A stretch of DNA of 28,650 bases from a virus. Positions within the stretch are counted from its first letter, which is position 1; the number at the start of each line of letters is the position of its first letter. The position numbers were made by a program, and so were the translations under genes. Below the pieces are notes generated by a model. It ran no database searches and was not told the DNA's origin. It worked only from the letters and a program-made list of their open reading frames with translations. Positions 15,616 to 23,542 of the stretch are shown one piece after another. The stretch lies in the IMG/VR virus record IMGVR_UViG_3300048010_000208, positions 1 to 28,650 of that record; one strand, given 5' to 3'.

Positions 15616-16431
15616 ATGATTGACGCAATATTAGATTATTTTGGCATAAGCGGCCCGGAGGCTATTGGCGGTGCCGGTGCTTTAGGTCTCCTTGGTTCTG
15701 CTTATAATCGTCTTGGCAGAGTGGGCGAGGCCGGCTTGATGCTTGGACAAGACCTTGCTCAGCGGCAAATGGGGCAGGCGGCGTTTAGGCCATATACTGT
15801 AACCACCGCTACTGGCGGTCAGTTTGGCATGACGCAAGACCCTACAACAGGCGCTATGACGTACCGGATGGGCGTTTCTCCAGAAGAGCAAGCATTCCAA
15901 CAACGAATGTTTGGTGGAGCTGGCCAGTTTTTTGATCAAGCGGCTCAAGATCCTGCTGTTCGTGAGCAAGAGATTTACGATCAAATTCAAGCGGCTACTG
16001 CTCCACAACAAATGGCAGAGCGACTTGGTCTTGAAGAAAGGCTAGCGGCCCAAGGTCGCCTTGGCGTACAAACAGCGCAGTTTGGGGGCACTCCAGAACA
16101 ACTGGCTATGGAAAGAGCGCAACAACAAACAATGGCTCAAGCGCGTCTTGGTGCGGCACAACAGGCTAGACAAGAACAGGCTGGCTTAGCGGCTCTTGGC
16201 CAGCAGTATTTAGGCGCCGGATATATTCCTCAAGCTCAAATGCTATCCGCATTACAACCAGGGCAAACTGCCGCGGCGGCACAGCAACAAGCGCAACTTT
16301 ATGGTACAGGTTTATTTGGCGAAGCTACTGCATCAGGCATTGATGCATTGTTAGGTTCTGCATTAGGTCAAGCTAATTTATTTGGTGCCGCTGGCACTGG
16401 GTTGTTAGGTGGCTTGTTTGGGAGAGATTAA
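15616..16431 (+). CDS. Internal virion/ejection protein, Gln/Ala-rich
   Basis: A 271-residue protein with GGAG 8 bases before ATG. Hydrophobic Gly/Ala segments lie at both ends (IGGAGALGLLGSAYNRLG, ANLFGAAGTGLLGGLFGRD). A Gln/Ala-rich helical middle (about 120-210) contains many AQQ and RAQQQ runs. This is the composition of small podophage internal proteins, such as T7 gp14, that insert in the outer membrane during DNA ejection. No sequence homology is claimed. It is the first of three consecutive genes after the nozzle, matching the usual small-medium-large order of ejection proteins. Confidence 0.68.
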   Translation: MIDAILDYFGISGPEAIGGAGALGLLGSAYNRLGRVGEAGLMLGQDLAQRQMGQAAFRPYTVTTATGGQFGMTQDPTTGAMTYRMGVSPEEQAFQQRMFGGAGQFFDQAAQDPAVREQEIYDQIQAATAPQQMAERLGLEERLAAQGRLGVQTAQFGGTPEQLAMERAQQQTMAQARLGAAQQARQEQAGLAALGQQYLGAGYIPQAQMLSALQPGQTAAAAQQQAQLYGTGLFGEATASGIDALLGSALGQANLFGAAGTGLLGGLFGRD

Positions 16432-16433
16432 TC

Positions 16434-17762
16434 ATGGCTACATTTGGAAGAAACTTTGTTCAAAACGCAACTCAACCTGCATATCTTGAAGGGTTATTTC
16501 AAGTAGGACAGCAGATTGGCGGTGCTCCTCGCCGTGAAAGAAAAAAGCAAGAAGTTAAAATGGCTCAGCAAGGGTTGTTTAGTGCAATGCAAAATGCACA
16601 AACAGCGGCAATGGCTGGCAATGTTGATGAGCTAAAAGATATTAGCACTGGGCTTCAAGATCTTTTGACTACAGTTGAAGATCCTACAGTTAGAGATTCT
16701 ATTGGCCAAGGAATGGGTCAGATATCTCAACTAATGGTTGCCGCACAACCTAAATACAATACAAACCAAGCTCGCGCATTAAATGGTTTAAGAGATAAAA
16801 GAAGTGATCTTGAGTCTGAAATTGAAACATTAAATTCCCAATTTGATGCAGACGAAGGAAACTTTGAAATAGCAGAAAAAATTACTCAAGCTGAAAATCA
16901 GCTCTCAACATTGAGCGGTCAGATTGAAAAGTTAAGTAGTAACGCCGACGTTTTAATTGAGGCGAACACAATAGATTTTAATACTAGGCTTGCTTCTGTT
17001 GCGAACGAAATTGAGTTGCAAGAAAAAACAGATTTATATTACGCACTTCAAATGCGAGGTTTGCCTAAAGACGGCGAAAGATATGCAAGCGCACTTAAAG
17101 CCGCCGAAAAAGCAGGTGCAACAGGCGCTGTCGCTCTTGATGATGCATACAGATTAGAACAAGAAGAAGCTAATCTTCGGGTTCAGGAGTTACGAGATAC
17201 AGTTGGACCTCTTTCAGATTCAGAAATAACAGAAGCTAAAAGACTTGGCGTAGATTACAAATCTTTTAGCCCTTCCATGACAAGACAAAGAATGGCATCT
17301 CTAACAAGCTCAATGTTAGAGGCGAAAGGCAATGCAAACATACAAGCAAATATTGCTCCCGGTGCGGTAGCCGGAAAAGCATATGCAAAACTATATTTGG
17401 ATGAAATAAAAAATAAAGGTGCAACTGAGCCTGGCTTTGGAATTATCAAGCTTCCTTTTTATGACGATCTTGAAGATAGAATTGATGGCATGACTCCCGA
17501 GGAACGTAATGAAATTTTTGATCTTATTCCAGAAGGTGCTACTTACGATCAAATAATGACTACTGTTCAAGATGCTTTATCAAAATTGTTCCCCGATGAG
17601 TTCAAGGACTTTAAAGAAATAGTTCCTGAGTTTGATAGACAGGTTGGTTTTGATGCGCTTGTAAGACAAATAGCTTCAGACAATCCTACTCTTAGCAGAC
17701 AACAAATAGAGGCGGCGGCTAGAAACGAAATTGCAAAAATGTCAAAGGCTATTAAAGAATAG
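16434..17762 (+). CDS. Internal virion/ejection protein, helical
   Basis: A 442-residue, predominantly helical protein. Coiled-coil-like stretches occur around 115-165 (DLESEIETLNSQFDADEGNF) and 190-250. The N-terminal QNATQPAYLEGLFQVGQQIG is an amphipathic Gly-containing segment similar in kind to ejection proteins. No enzyme motif is seen. It starts two bases after the previous stop. Predicted to be the medium core protein (the T7 gp15 position), forming part of the tube that carries DNA across the periplasm; this assignment rests on order, size and composition. Confidence 0.65.
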   Translation: MATFGRNFVQNATQPAYLEGLFQVGQQIGGAPRRERKKQEVKMAQQGLFSAMQNAQTAAMAGNVDELKDISTGLQDLLTTVEDPTVRDSIGQGMGQISQLMVAAQPKYNTNQARALNGLRDKRSDLESEIETLNSQFDADEGNFEIAEKITQAENQLSTLSGQIEKLSSNADVLIEANTIDFNTRLASVANEIELQEKTDLYYALQMRGLPKDGERYASALKAAEKAGATGAVALDDAYRLEQEEANLRVQELRDTVGPLSDSEITEAKRLGVDYKSFSPSMTRQRMASLTSSMLEAKGNANIQANIAPGAVAGKAYAKLYLDEIKNKGATEPGFGIIKLPFYDDLEDRIDGMTPEERNEIFDLIPEGATYDQIMTTVQDALSKLFPDEFKDFKEIVPEFDRQVGFDALVRQIASDNPTLSRQQIEAAARNEIAKMSKAIKE

Positions 17763-17776
17763 CTCGGAGATAGCAA

Positions 17777-20596
17777 ATGATTATTTCTGATCGAGCAAAA
17801 ACACTTGCCAAAGGTGTAGTTGATACTAAGACAACTGAAGCTGTTGATGTTGCCGCGCCTGTAGATATCGTTATTAGCGATAAAGCTAAGTATCAAGCTT
17901 TAACACAGGCATTGATTCCTGAGATTGAAGAAAGCTCAACGATGGAAAAGGTTATTGGCCTTGCCACTGAAGCAGGCGAAGGACTTACCTTTGGGTTTTT
18001 GGGGGAAATGGTTGCCGCCGCTAAAGCCGCAACAACAGAGGAATCATACAACGAAGCAAAAGAAGCTTACGAAGAAGCAAGACGAGAGTTCAAAGAGCGA
18101 AACCCTTACCTTGCTCAGTACGCTGTGCCACTTGAAATTGCCGCCAGTCTTCCTACGGGCGCTGGTCTTTTAAGGTTAATGGCACGAGCAGGCGTTAAGT
18201 CTGGTGCAAAGATAGGCGCAACTGAAGCTGGGCTATATGGCTTTGGTTCGGGAGAATCATTTGAAGAGCGGGTTCAAAATGCCGCAGTCATGTCTCTTGC
18301 TGGCTTTACTGTAGGTAAAGTTGTTCAGTCTGCTATTACGCCAAAGTCGGCAGGTGGATTAAAAACAGAAAGAGATGTTGCGGCTGATGCACTGCTTGAT
18401 ATGGATGACGTTGCTTTATCTCGGTCTATTGAACAAGCGCAGTTAAACAAACAGTTTACTGAAGTTGCTCGTAACTATGATGTAAAGCCTTTGCGGGAAG
18501 CTCAAACTGCTGGTGAACTTTTTGAGGGCGTAAAAAAAGTATTCACTGATTTTTATGACGAAAACGTCCGAGGTGTATCTGATAATCTTTGGGCCAGAGT
18601 TAGCCCTGAGATAGGCGCATTACTTCAACGCGCAAACCAAATGGCGATGCGAAGATCTGCTTTAGACTTTGGGGATTTGACTGAAAGACTTGTTCCGGTT
18701 ATTAAAATAATCAATGAAAGCGCGCAGGCGCGTGGCGCATTACTTGATTACGCGGCAGGAGAAATGATTCCAGCCGCACAAAAATATAATATTAATAAAA
18801 TAAAAAGAAAAATTGGCAACGAAGTTAAAATCAAAAACATTGATAACGCTCTTCGTAAACGCGCAATTAACAATCTTATGCGTGAATTATCTGAAGACTT
18901 AAATGCTGACCATCAAAAAGTTCTTAGAGAGTATCTTGATAAAAGTTACGAACTAAACACCAAACTAAACAAAAGTGTATTTGGTGCTTCATTTGATGAT
19001 GCTATTACTTATCTGCATACAAGATTAAATCCTCAGCTACGAGCAGAAAAACGTAAAGCAGAAAAGCTAACCAATGAAGGCATGGAAGATTTTTTTGAGG
19101 ATACAGCTTTCAAGGCTCGTACTCGTGGGTCTTATCTAAGAGGCGATAAGAATGCGCCAAATCCTTTTGATTATGACAACCCTATTGTTTCAGACATTAT
19201 GCGGTTGCAGAAAATGCAACAGCTCTCTGAAATATCTAAAGTTTATACAATAAATCCTAACTGGTTTTCGGCGCAAAAAGGTGCTGAGAAAGGACTTTCA
19301 AAGAATGTCCCATTAAGCCCAAAAGAGTTTATGGATTTAATGGAGTTTCAATTTCAAAGTAAAGGTATCAGTAAAGAAGGGTCTGCTTACGCAAGAAAGC
19401 AAATATCAGACATGATTATGGGTGAGCAAAAAGCTCCTCATCCGTTAATTCAAGCCATGCAATCTCTTGCCTATGCATCAACACTTGCTGGCCCAATGTC
19501 TGCAATTCTTAACCTTGCTGACGTGCCTTTGCTTGGCGCTAAGTATGGAGGCAGGGCCGCACTTGAGGGTGCGAAGTCAGCCGCTGGTGATTTAAAAGTA
19601 TTTAGACGGCCACCGAATGTTGACCTTGAAGGAATGGGATTTAACACCCAAGTGTATGGCGAATTCATTAATGAAATAAATAACCTGTCTGGTAGGCAGT
19701 CTAACTGGATGACAAAGACCGCAGAAAAAAGCAGGAAGATTGCTGATTTTGCAATGAAAGGGTCTGGCTTTGCGGCAATGGATAGGGTTGGCAAAAGAGG
19801 TGTTATGCGCGGTGTTCTTAAAAGCGCTGTTGATGATGCTAAAGCCAATAGGCTTGCTGATAACTGGGAGTTTTATTTCAACAATGTTGAGCTTGAAGCT
19901 ATCTCAGAACAGCTTTTAAAGCACGGAACTGACTTCACAAAGTACACAGGCAAAGGTAAAGATCTTGTTGAAGAGCTAATGTTTGCCGGGCTTGGTCAAC
20001 AACAACTAATTAGTTCGGCAGGTCGACCATCTGGATGGGCAAGAAATCCAAACCTTCGTCCACTCTGGGCGTTGCGTGGCTTTGTAATCAAACAACAGGC
20101 GCTTGCTTTGCGAGAAACCATTGGCAATATCAAAAAAGGAAAGCCGGAAGAAGCGGCAAAATTCCTTGGACGATATGCACTTTATGGTGCTGGTGGTTAT
20201 GCGGTAATCAATGAAGGTCGGCAAATGATCTTTGGTGATGGAGAGGCGTCTGCCGGAGGTTTGGTTAGAGGTTATGGAGACGCATGGGTTAGCTTGCTAA
20301 CAGCTAACACCATTGGTCTTAATGACTATCAATATGGCAAGCTTCAAGAAGAAGGTCTTATTCCAACTCTTGTGAAGGGAAGTATTCCTATTGTTGTTTC
20401 TCGACCAGCAGAAATCCTGTCAACTGCCGTTGAAGTAATTGATGGAGATCGCCCAGCTCAGGCGTTTGTTACAGAAGCTTCGCCAGGCATTAAACAAATT
20501 TTGCGTTTTACTAGAAATGTAGCTGAAGCTACTGACCAAGTAGTAATTAGTGATGCCGCAAAAGAAATGCTAAGAAAAGTTAACCCCGAGCCTTAG
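17777..20596 (+). CDS. Large internal virion/ejection protein
   Basis: A 939-residue, largely helical protein, the third of the ejection-type genes (the T7 gp16 position). I see no lytic transglycosylase motif. The motif [VI]ISDxAK appears three times: residues 2-8 (IISDRAK), 32-38 (VISDKAK) and 923-929 (VISDAAK), so both ends carry it. Ala-rich amphipathic helices fill about 45-180. A long basic, Asn/Lys-rich helical part follows (about 330-450), and a Gly-rich hydrophobic patch near 805-830 (FLGRYALYGAGGYAVINEG) could contact membrane. Start supported by GGAGA upstream. Its stop codon overlaps that of the convergent NinG gene. Confidence 0.7.
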   Translation: MIISDRAKTLAKGVVDTKTTEAVDVAAPVDIVISDKAKYQALTQALIPEIEESSTMEKVIGLATEAGEGLTFGFLGEMVAAAKAATTEESYNEAKEAYEEARREFKERNPYLAQYAVPLEIAASLPTGAGLLRLMARAGVKSGAKIGATEAGLYGFGSGESFEERVQNAAVMSLAGFTVGKVVQSAITPKSAGGLKTERDVAADALLDMDDVALSRSIEQAQLNKQFTEVARNYDVKPLREAQTAGELFEGVKKVFTDFYDENVRGVSDNLWARVSPEIGALLQRANQMAMRRSALDFGDLTERLVPVIKIINESAQARGALLDYAAGEMIPAAQKYNINKIKRKIGNEVKIKNIDNALRKRAINNLMRELSEDLNADHQKVLREYLDKSYELNTKLNKSVFGASFDDAITYLHTRLNPQLRAEKRKAEKLTNEGMEDFFEDTAFKARTRGSYLRGDKNAPNPFDYDNPIVSDIMRLQKMQQLSEISKVYTINPNWFSAQKGAEKGLSKNVPLSPKEFMDLMEFQFQSKGISKEGSAYARKQISDMIMGEQKAPHPLIQAMQSLAYASTLAGPMSAILNLADVPLLGAKYGGRAALEGAKSAAGDLKVFRRPPNVDLEGMGFNTQVYGEFINEINNLSGRQSNWMTKTAEKSRKIADFAMKGSGFAAMDRVGKRGVMRGVLKSAVDDAKANRLADNWEFYFNNVELEAISEQLLKHGTDFTKYTGKGKDLVEELMFAGLGQQQLISSAGRPSGWARNPNLRPLWALRGFVIKQQALALRETIGNIKKGKPEEAAKFLGRYALYGAGGYAVINEGRQMIFGDGEASAGGLVRGYGDAWVSLLTANTIGLNDYQYGKLQEEGLIPTLVKGSIPIVVSRPAEILSTAVEVIDGDRPAQAFVTEASPGIKQILRFTRNVAEATDQVVISDAAKEMLRKVNPEP

Positions 20597-21018
20597 TCCC
20601 AACTCACAAACTCTAGCCAACCTTTCACCCCTGCCGCCCTGTCGTTCTCCATACGGGTGGCTTCTGCCTTGTAATGCTTGGCTATCTCTTTAACTTCCTT
20701 GTGCGCTCGCTTAGCTAAGTCAATGTTCTCAGCCTTTTCTCTAATTAACTCAAGAGCACCTTCGCCGTAGGTATCAATGTAATGACGCACAAAGTAATCT
20801 GGGCTACTACCAAATCGTTGATGACATCCGTAACAGTGAGCAAAAGCGTTCAAGCCATCGTAACGTAAAGCCTTCTTAGCTCGACTAAAGTAGTGCGAAC
20901 AATGAAGCCCCACACTATTTTCTTCGTATTGCTTGCCACACCCTTGGCATTTAAATTCATTACGCATACGAACGCATCTACTAAACCAGTGATCTGCCGC
21001 TGTTCTTTTTAGTTTCAT
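20593..21018 (-). CDS. ninG: NinG-like recombination protein
   Basis: A 141-residue protein. KCQGCGK (Cys 24, 27), LHCSHYFSRAKKALRYDGLN (38-57) and HCYGCHQRF (Cys 62, 65), then DYFVRHYIDTYGEGALELI, match the lambda NinG (Rap) layout: a zinc-bound HNH-related core followed by a helix that reads out the conserved Tyr-Gly. NinG of lambda promotes branch resolution during recombination. This is shorter than lambda NinG and lacks its long N-terminal part. ATGA overlap with the upstream NinB-like gene supports a two-gene recombination unit. The stop overlaps the convergent late gene. Confidence 0.82.
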   Translation of the reverse strand: MKLKRTAADHWFSRCVRMRNEFKCQGCGKQYEENSVGLHCSHYFSRAKKALRYDGLNAFAHCYGCHQRFGSSPDYFVRHYIDTYGEGALELIREKAENIDLAKRAHKEVKEIAKHYKAEATRMENDRAAGVKGWLEFVSWD

Positions 21019-21440
21019 TGCAATTGATCCTTTAGTTGTTGAGGGAATGGTACATATACCTGCTTATGCTCTGAGAGCCACCTAATTAGCACCTCAGCGG
21101 CTTCCGATAGTTGGATAGGGGTTAGCTTAGTTGTCGATGACTTGCCGTGCATGGCCTTTATAACGGGCTTGTACAGGGTCTCTTTAACTAATACTTCTGT
21201 AAAGGGTATCTCAAAGCTATCACTGAACGGGTGTCGCACGTAATGCCCTGCATCATTTAGTTCGGTAGCTACCTGTCTAAACCACAGGTGCATTGCATTG
21301 TTCTGTCTGTCGCTACGCGTAGTGTCCTTAATGTAGTACAGGATTGTTTTGCCTTCCTGCCATTGATCGAGAACAAAGTTAATGAAGAAGTTAACCTTAT
21401 CTTTGCTGTCTACTATCCAGCGGTGTGATGGTTCTGTCAT
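21015..21440 (-). CDS. ninB: NinB-like recombination mediator
   Basis: A 141-residue protein with AAGGAG upstream. The stretch TRSDRQNNAMHLWFRQVATE resembles the lambda NinB (Orf) RSxDQNxxLW motif, and KLTPIQLSEAAEVLIRWLSE with VPFPQ at the end resembles the C-terminal helix and tail of that family. NinB/Orf binds single-stranded DNA and SSB and loads recombinases, substituting for RecFOR. Similarity is by motif only. Adjacent NinG and the ERF and SSB-like genes upstream in the genome make this role likely. Confidence 0.75.
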   Translation of the reverse strand: MTEPSHRWIVDSKDKVNFFINFVLDQWQEGKTILYYIKDTTRSDRQNNAMHLWFRQVATELNDAGHYVRHPFSDSFEIPFTEVLVKETLYKPVIKAMHGKSSTTKLTPIQLSEAAEVLIRWLSEHKQVYVPFPQQLKDQLQ

Positions 21441-21456
21441 TTTATCTCCTTTTTAG

Positions 21457-21483
21457 TTTGCCCAGTTTGCCCAGTTTGCCCAG
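21457..21483 (-). repeat. Left iteron array, 3 x 9 bp
   Basis: TTTGCCCAG three times head to tail on the plus strand (CTGGGCAAA on the minus strand), all perfect. It starts 17 bases from the NinB start codon and 7 bases from its ribosome site. Confidence 0.93.
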
Positions 21484-21564
21484 CTGGCCTCTAATGCCCT
21501 AGTTTTACCCCCCTATTTGTCGCACTAAGCCCGCTTCCGGCGACGCGACGGGCACGCTAAACGT

Positions 21565-21628
21565 GGGCATTAGGGGCATTCTGGAGGTTTTGGGGCATTC
21601 TGGGCATTCTGGGCATTCTGGGCATTCT
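21565..21628 (+). repeat. Right iteron array, up to six GGGCATTct units
   Basis: GGGCATTCT is repeated four times without gap at 21593-21628. One more perfect copy is at 21574-21582 and a variant GGGCATTAG at 21565-21573. The array ends 2 bases before the stop codon of the ATPase gene. Confidence 0.93.
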
Positions 21629-21630
21629 GA

Positions 21631-22770
21631 TTACATTGGTATCCAGCGATAGTATTTTTTGCCGTGTGCGCCTCTGCGCTCTAACTTAAGGTTGTTACCC
21701 TTGAGTAACTCCATACAGGTGCGAAGCATCTTCTTTGTCACACCGTTTGGATTGATCTCGTTATCGTTAAGCATGTCAAACAAGTCTGCCTGTGAGTAAA
21801 GCTTGTGAGCTTTCATCGAACTGCTAAGGAATATGTACTCGTCTTCGTATTTAGCGATGGCTTTGCCAATCTTAATCTGCGCAGACTGTTTAGCTTTCAT
21901 GTCGCTGATGTCATCGGGACTCATAAATTCAACAGAGTCTACGGATTCTTCGTAGCCCACTGTCTCGCTTGTTTGCTTGTACTTGAACCCACCCTCGAAA
22001 CTGATCTGGCTTCTATCTTTTTCATTGATTACTAACAACTCTTGGTGGAATGCAAACTTATCATTGAGAGGATCAAGTCCAAACATGTTGTCGACATCAG
22101 CCTTGAGATCTCCAACACCTTCAAAAATGAGTCGTCCATCCATGCTTCGATGCTTGTTGCAATGCCCCAGCAATACGACTGTGCCGCCTGCCGCCGCAAA
22201 TTCTCTAAAGACATGAAGCACGTCACGCATTTCACCCTTGTTCATAACACCTACAAACTTCTTAAGCGTGTCACAGATAACGATCTTGCCGTCTGCTTCA
22301 CCCTCTTCCCGGATAGCATTAAGCAATTCGAGCGCCTGATTGGTGTTCCTAAGGTATGGATCGTTGCTGTTTGCCAGCGTAACCATTGTCATGCCGTGGC
22401 GCTTACCTAGTTTAGCTTTCTGCAAAGCGCCTCTTGCTCCATCATCTTCATTAAAGTAGATGACATCGGAGCCTTTGATCAGATTGTTGCGGATAGATTG
22501 GAATAAGTTGCCCAAAATCCATACGGTCTTACCAGCTCCTGACGGGGCGTATACAAGCGTTACGGTTCCAGTGGTAATCATGCCGGGGATAACGTCTCTT
22601 TCTTTAGCTAGACGCTCCTCAAGCTCTTCTATGCGGTCATTGAGTGCCGCACTGCGTAATCTATCTAAAGCAGATCTCCCATTCTGCCCTGTCATTATTG
22701 GTTTTAACATTGATGTTGGTGCTGTTATTTGGTTCTGCTCATCGCAGTATATTGACCACTCATCAGTCAT
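21631..22770 (-). CDS. RepA/DnaB-type replicative ATPase (AAA_25-like helicase)
   Basis: A 379-residue protein with AGGAG upstream. Walker A is APSGAGKT (75-82). Walker B is KIVICD (162-167), preceded by a Glu/Asp-rich turn (YFNEDDGARG, 105-114). LLGHCNKH (200-207) fits the conserved His/Asn-Lys motif of RepA-like hexameric helicases. The N-terminal 60 residues form a charged helix. The C-terminal 60 residues (YSQADLFDMLNDNEINPNGV then KYYRWIPM) look like a winged-helix DNA-binding domain. It probably unwinds DNA at the phage origin, whose candidate lies immediately downstream. No separate primase gene is visible. Confidence 0.82.
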   Translation of the reverse strand: MTDEWSIYCDEQNQITAPTSMLKPIMTGQNGRSALDRLRSAALNDRIEELEERLAKERDVIPGMITTGTVTLVYAPSGAGKTVWILGNLFQSIRNNLIKGSDVIYFNEDDGARGALQKAKLGKRHGMTMVTLANSNDPYLRNTNQALELLNAIREEGEADGKIVICDTLKKFVGVMNKGEMRDVLHVFREFAAAGGTVVLLGHCNKHRSMDGRLIFEGVGDLKADVDNMFGLDPLNDKFAFHQELLVINEKDRSQISFEGGFKYKQTSETVGYEESVDSVEFMSPDDISDMKAKQSAQIKIGKAIAKYEDEYIFLSSSMKAHKLYSQADLFDMLNDNEINPNGVTKKMLRTCMELLKGNNLKLERRGAHGKKYYRWIPM

Positions 22771-22836
22771 TTAGCATCTCCTCTGTTTTGGTTGGAAAAG
22801 GCTTTAACTGTGACCGAACTGACCAATCTTGTCAAT

Positions 22837-22851
22837 AACCTTTAAAAGGTT
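22837..22851. promoter_or_regulatory. Operator-like palindrome
   Basis: AACCTT-taa-AAGGTT, a perfect 6-bp inverted repeat in the divergent intergenic region just upstream of the ERF promoter. It would suit a small dimeric repressor; no repressor is identified in the window. A TTGACA on the minus strand (22835-22830) is next to it, but I find no good -10 for it. Confidence 0.4.
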
Positions 22852-22853
22852 TG

Positions 22854-22873
22854 CAACTCTTTACAACTCTTTC
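22854..22873 (+). repeat. Two 10-bp direct repeats overlapping the -35 box
   Basis: CAACTCTTTA then CAACTCTTTC. The second copy begins within the -35 hexamer. A 10-bp period places both on the same face of the helix, as expected of a protein-binding site. Confidence 0.6.
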
Positions 22874-22888
22874 GAAGTTCGATATTAT
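22860..22888 (+). promoter_or_regulatory. Sigma70-type promoter for the ERF operon
   Basis: TTTACA (22860-22865), exactly 17 bases, then TATTAT (22883-22888), 28 bases before the ERF start codon, with AAGGAG as ribosome site. A good match to the host vegetative consensus, consistent with early expression. Confidence 0.7.
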
Positions 22889-22916
22889 GCTCTGACCTAC
22901 CAAAAAGGAGACCAAT

Positions 22917-23309
22917 ATGAGCAAGTTAATTGAAGCCTTGTTAGAAGTTCAAAAAGAGTTAGACCACGCCAAGGCGGATGCAGTAAACCCTCACTTTAAA
23001 AGTAGCTACGTTAAGTTTGAGGATCTTTGGGACTATGCCAAAGAAGCCCTGAACAGTCGGGACATATTAATTCAGCAGTTAAGCCACGAGTGTGAAGTCG
23101 GAGCTTGCATTGAGACTGTGCTGTATGGGCACGGCGATTCACTATCAACTGGCAAGATGATTGTCCGTGCAGATAAACCAACGGCGCAGGCATTCGGCAG
23201 TGCAATTACTTATGCTAAGCGTTACAGCCTATCAATGGCATTGGGTATTGGTGCTGATAAAGATGATGATGCCAACAACGCCACCACTGGATCAAAGCGG
23301 GCATGGTAA
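22917..23309 (+). CDS. erf: ERF-family single-strand annealing protein
   Basis: A 130-residue protein. NPHFKSSYVKFEDLWDYAKE (24-43) and AQAFGSAITYAKRYSLSMAL (90-109), then GIGADKDDDAN, are the two signature blocks of the ERF family (P22 Erf). These proteins form rings that anneal complementary single strands in phage recombination and genome circularisation. The protein is short compared with P22 Erf and lacks the extended C-terminal domain, as in many podophage versions. The last 7 bases overlap the next gene. Driven by the promoter directly upstream, divergent from the ATPase gene. Confidence 0.88.
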   Translation: MSKLIEALLEVQKELDHAKADAVNPHFKSSYVKFEDLWDYAKEALNSRDILIQQLSHECEVGACIETVLYGHGDSLSTGKMIVRADKPTAQAFGSAITYAKRYSLSMALGIGADKDDDANNATTGSKRAW

Positions 23310-23542
23310 CTGGTGAAGAGGAATTCCTTGCGTACATGAAAGTAATACGCGAAGAGTTCGATTTTATTTCTCAAGTCAAAAGCGCAGTGGCTAACGAAGA
23401 GTGGGAGACACTGCGTTGCATCGTAGAAGAGACGCCGAATGAGATAAAGGAGGCTTTGAATCTAGCGCAGTCTAAGGGCGGTGTATTTACCACCCGTGAA
23501 AATCAAGCAATGAAAATCAATCCATTAAGGAGAACGCAATGA
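23303..23542 (+). CDS. Small acidic protein between ERF and SSB-like genes
   Basis: A 79-residue acidic helical protein (EEEFLAYMKVIREEFDFISQ, then SAVANEEWETLRCIVEE and LNLAQSKGGVFTTRE). It starts in the last codons of ERF; the ribosome site is weak, so coupling is likely, and a later ATG at 23335 cannot be excluded. I recall a similar short protein next to ERF in other phages, without known activity. Position between two single-strand DNA proteins suggests a partner or regulator of annealing. Confidence 0.7.
   Translation: MVTGEEEFLAYMKVIREEFDFISQVKSAVANEEWETLRCIVEETPNEIKEALNLAQSKGGVFTTRENQAMKINPLRRTQ

Larger units (their letters stand above)
21457..21628. other. Candidate replication origin: facing 9-bp iteron arrays
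   Basis: The 190-bp gap between the ATPase and NinB genes. On the left are three copies of CTGGGCAAA read on the minus strand. On the right are CTGGGCATT copies read on the plus strand, so the arrays face each other with the shared core CTGGGCA. A perfect 9-bp inverted repeat, CTAATGCCC (21491-21499) and GGGCATTAG (21565-21573), lies between them. The centre holds GCCCG/CGGGC (21529-21533/21549-21553) and CACG-ctaaa-CGTG. This architecture is typical of iteron origins and lies beside the replicative ATPase. It could also be an operator or a packaging-related site. Confidence 0.5.

Noticed and set aside
21593-21628. CRISPR-like repeats
   Set aside because: Units are 9 bp and contiguous with no spacers.
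22042-22410. 122-codon plus-strand open frame inside the ATPase gene
   Set aside because: Lies wholly antisense to a gene with clear Walker motifs, with no ribosome site or recognisable sequence.
22807-22835. Minus-strand promoter for the ATPase from TTGACA at 22835-22830
   Set aside because: The -35 is perfect but no acceptable -10 lies 15 to 19 bases away, so I did not list it as a promoter.
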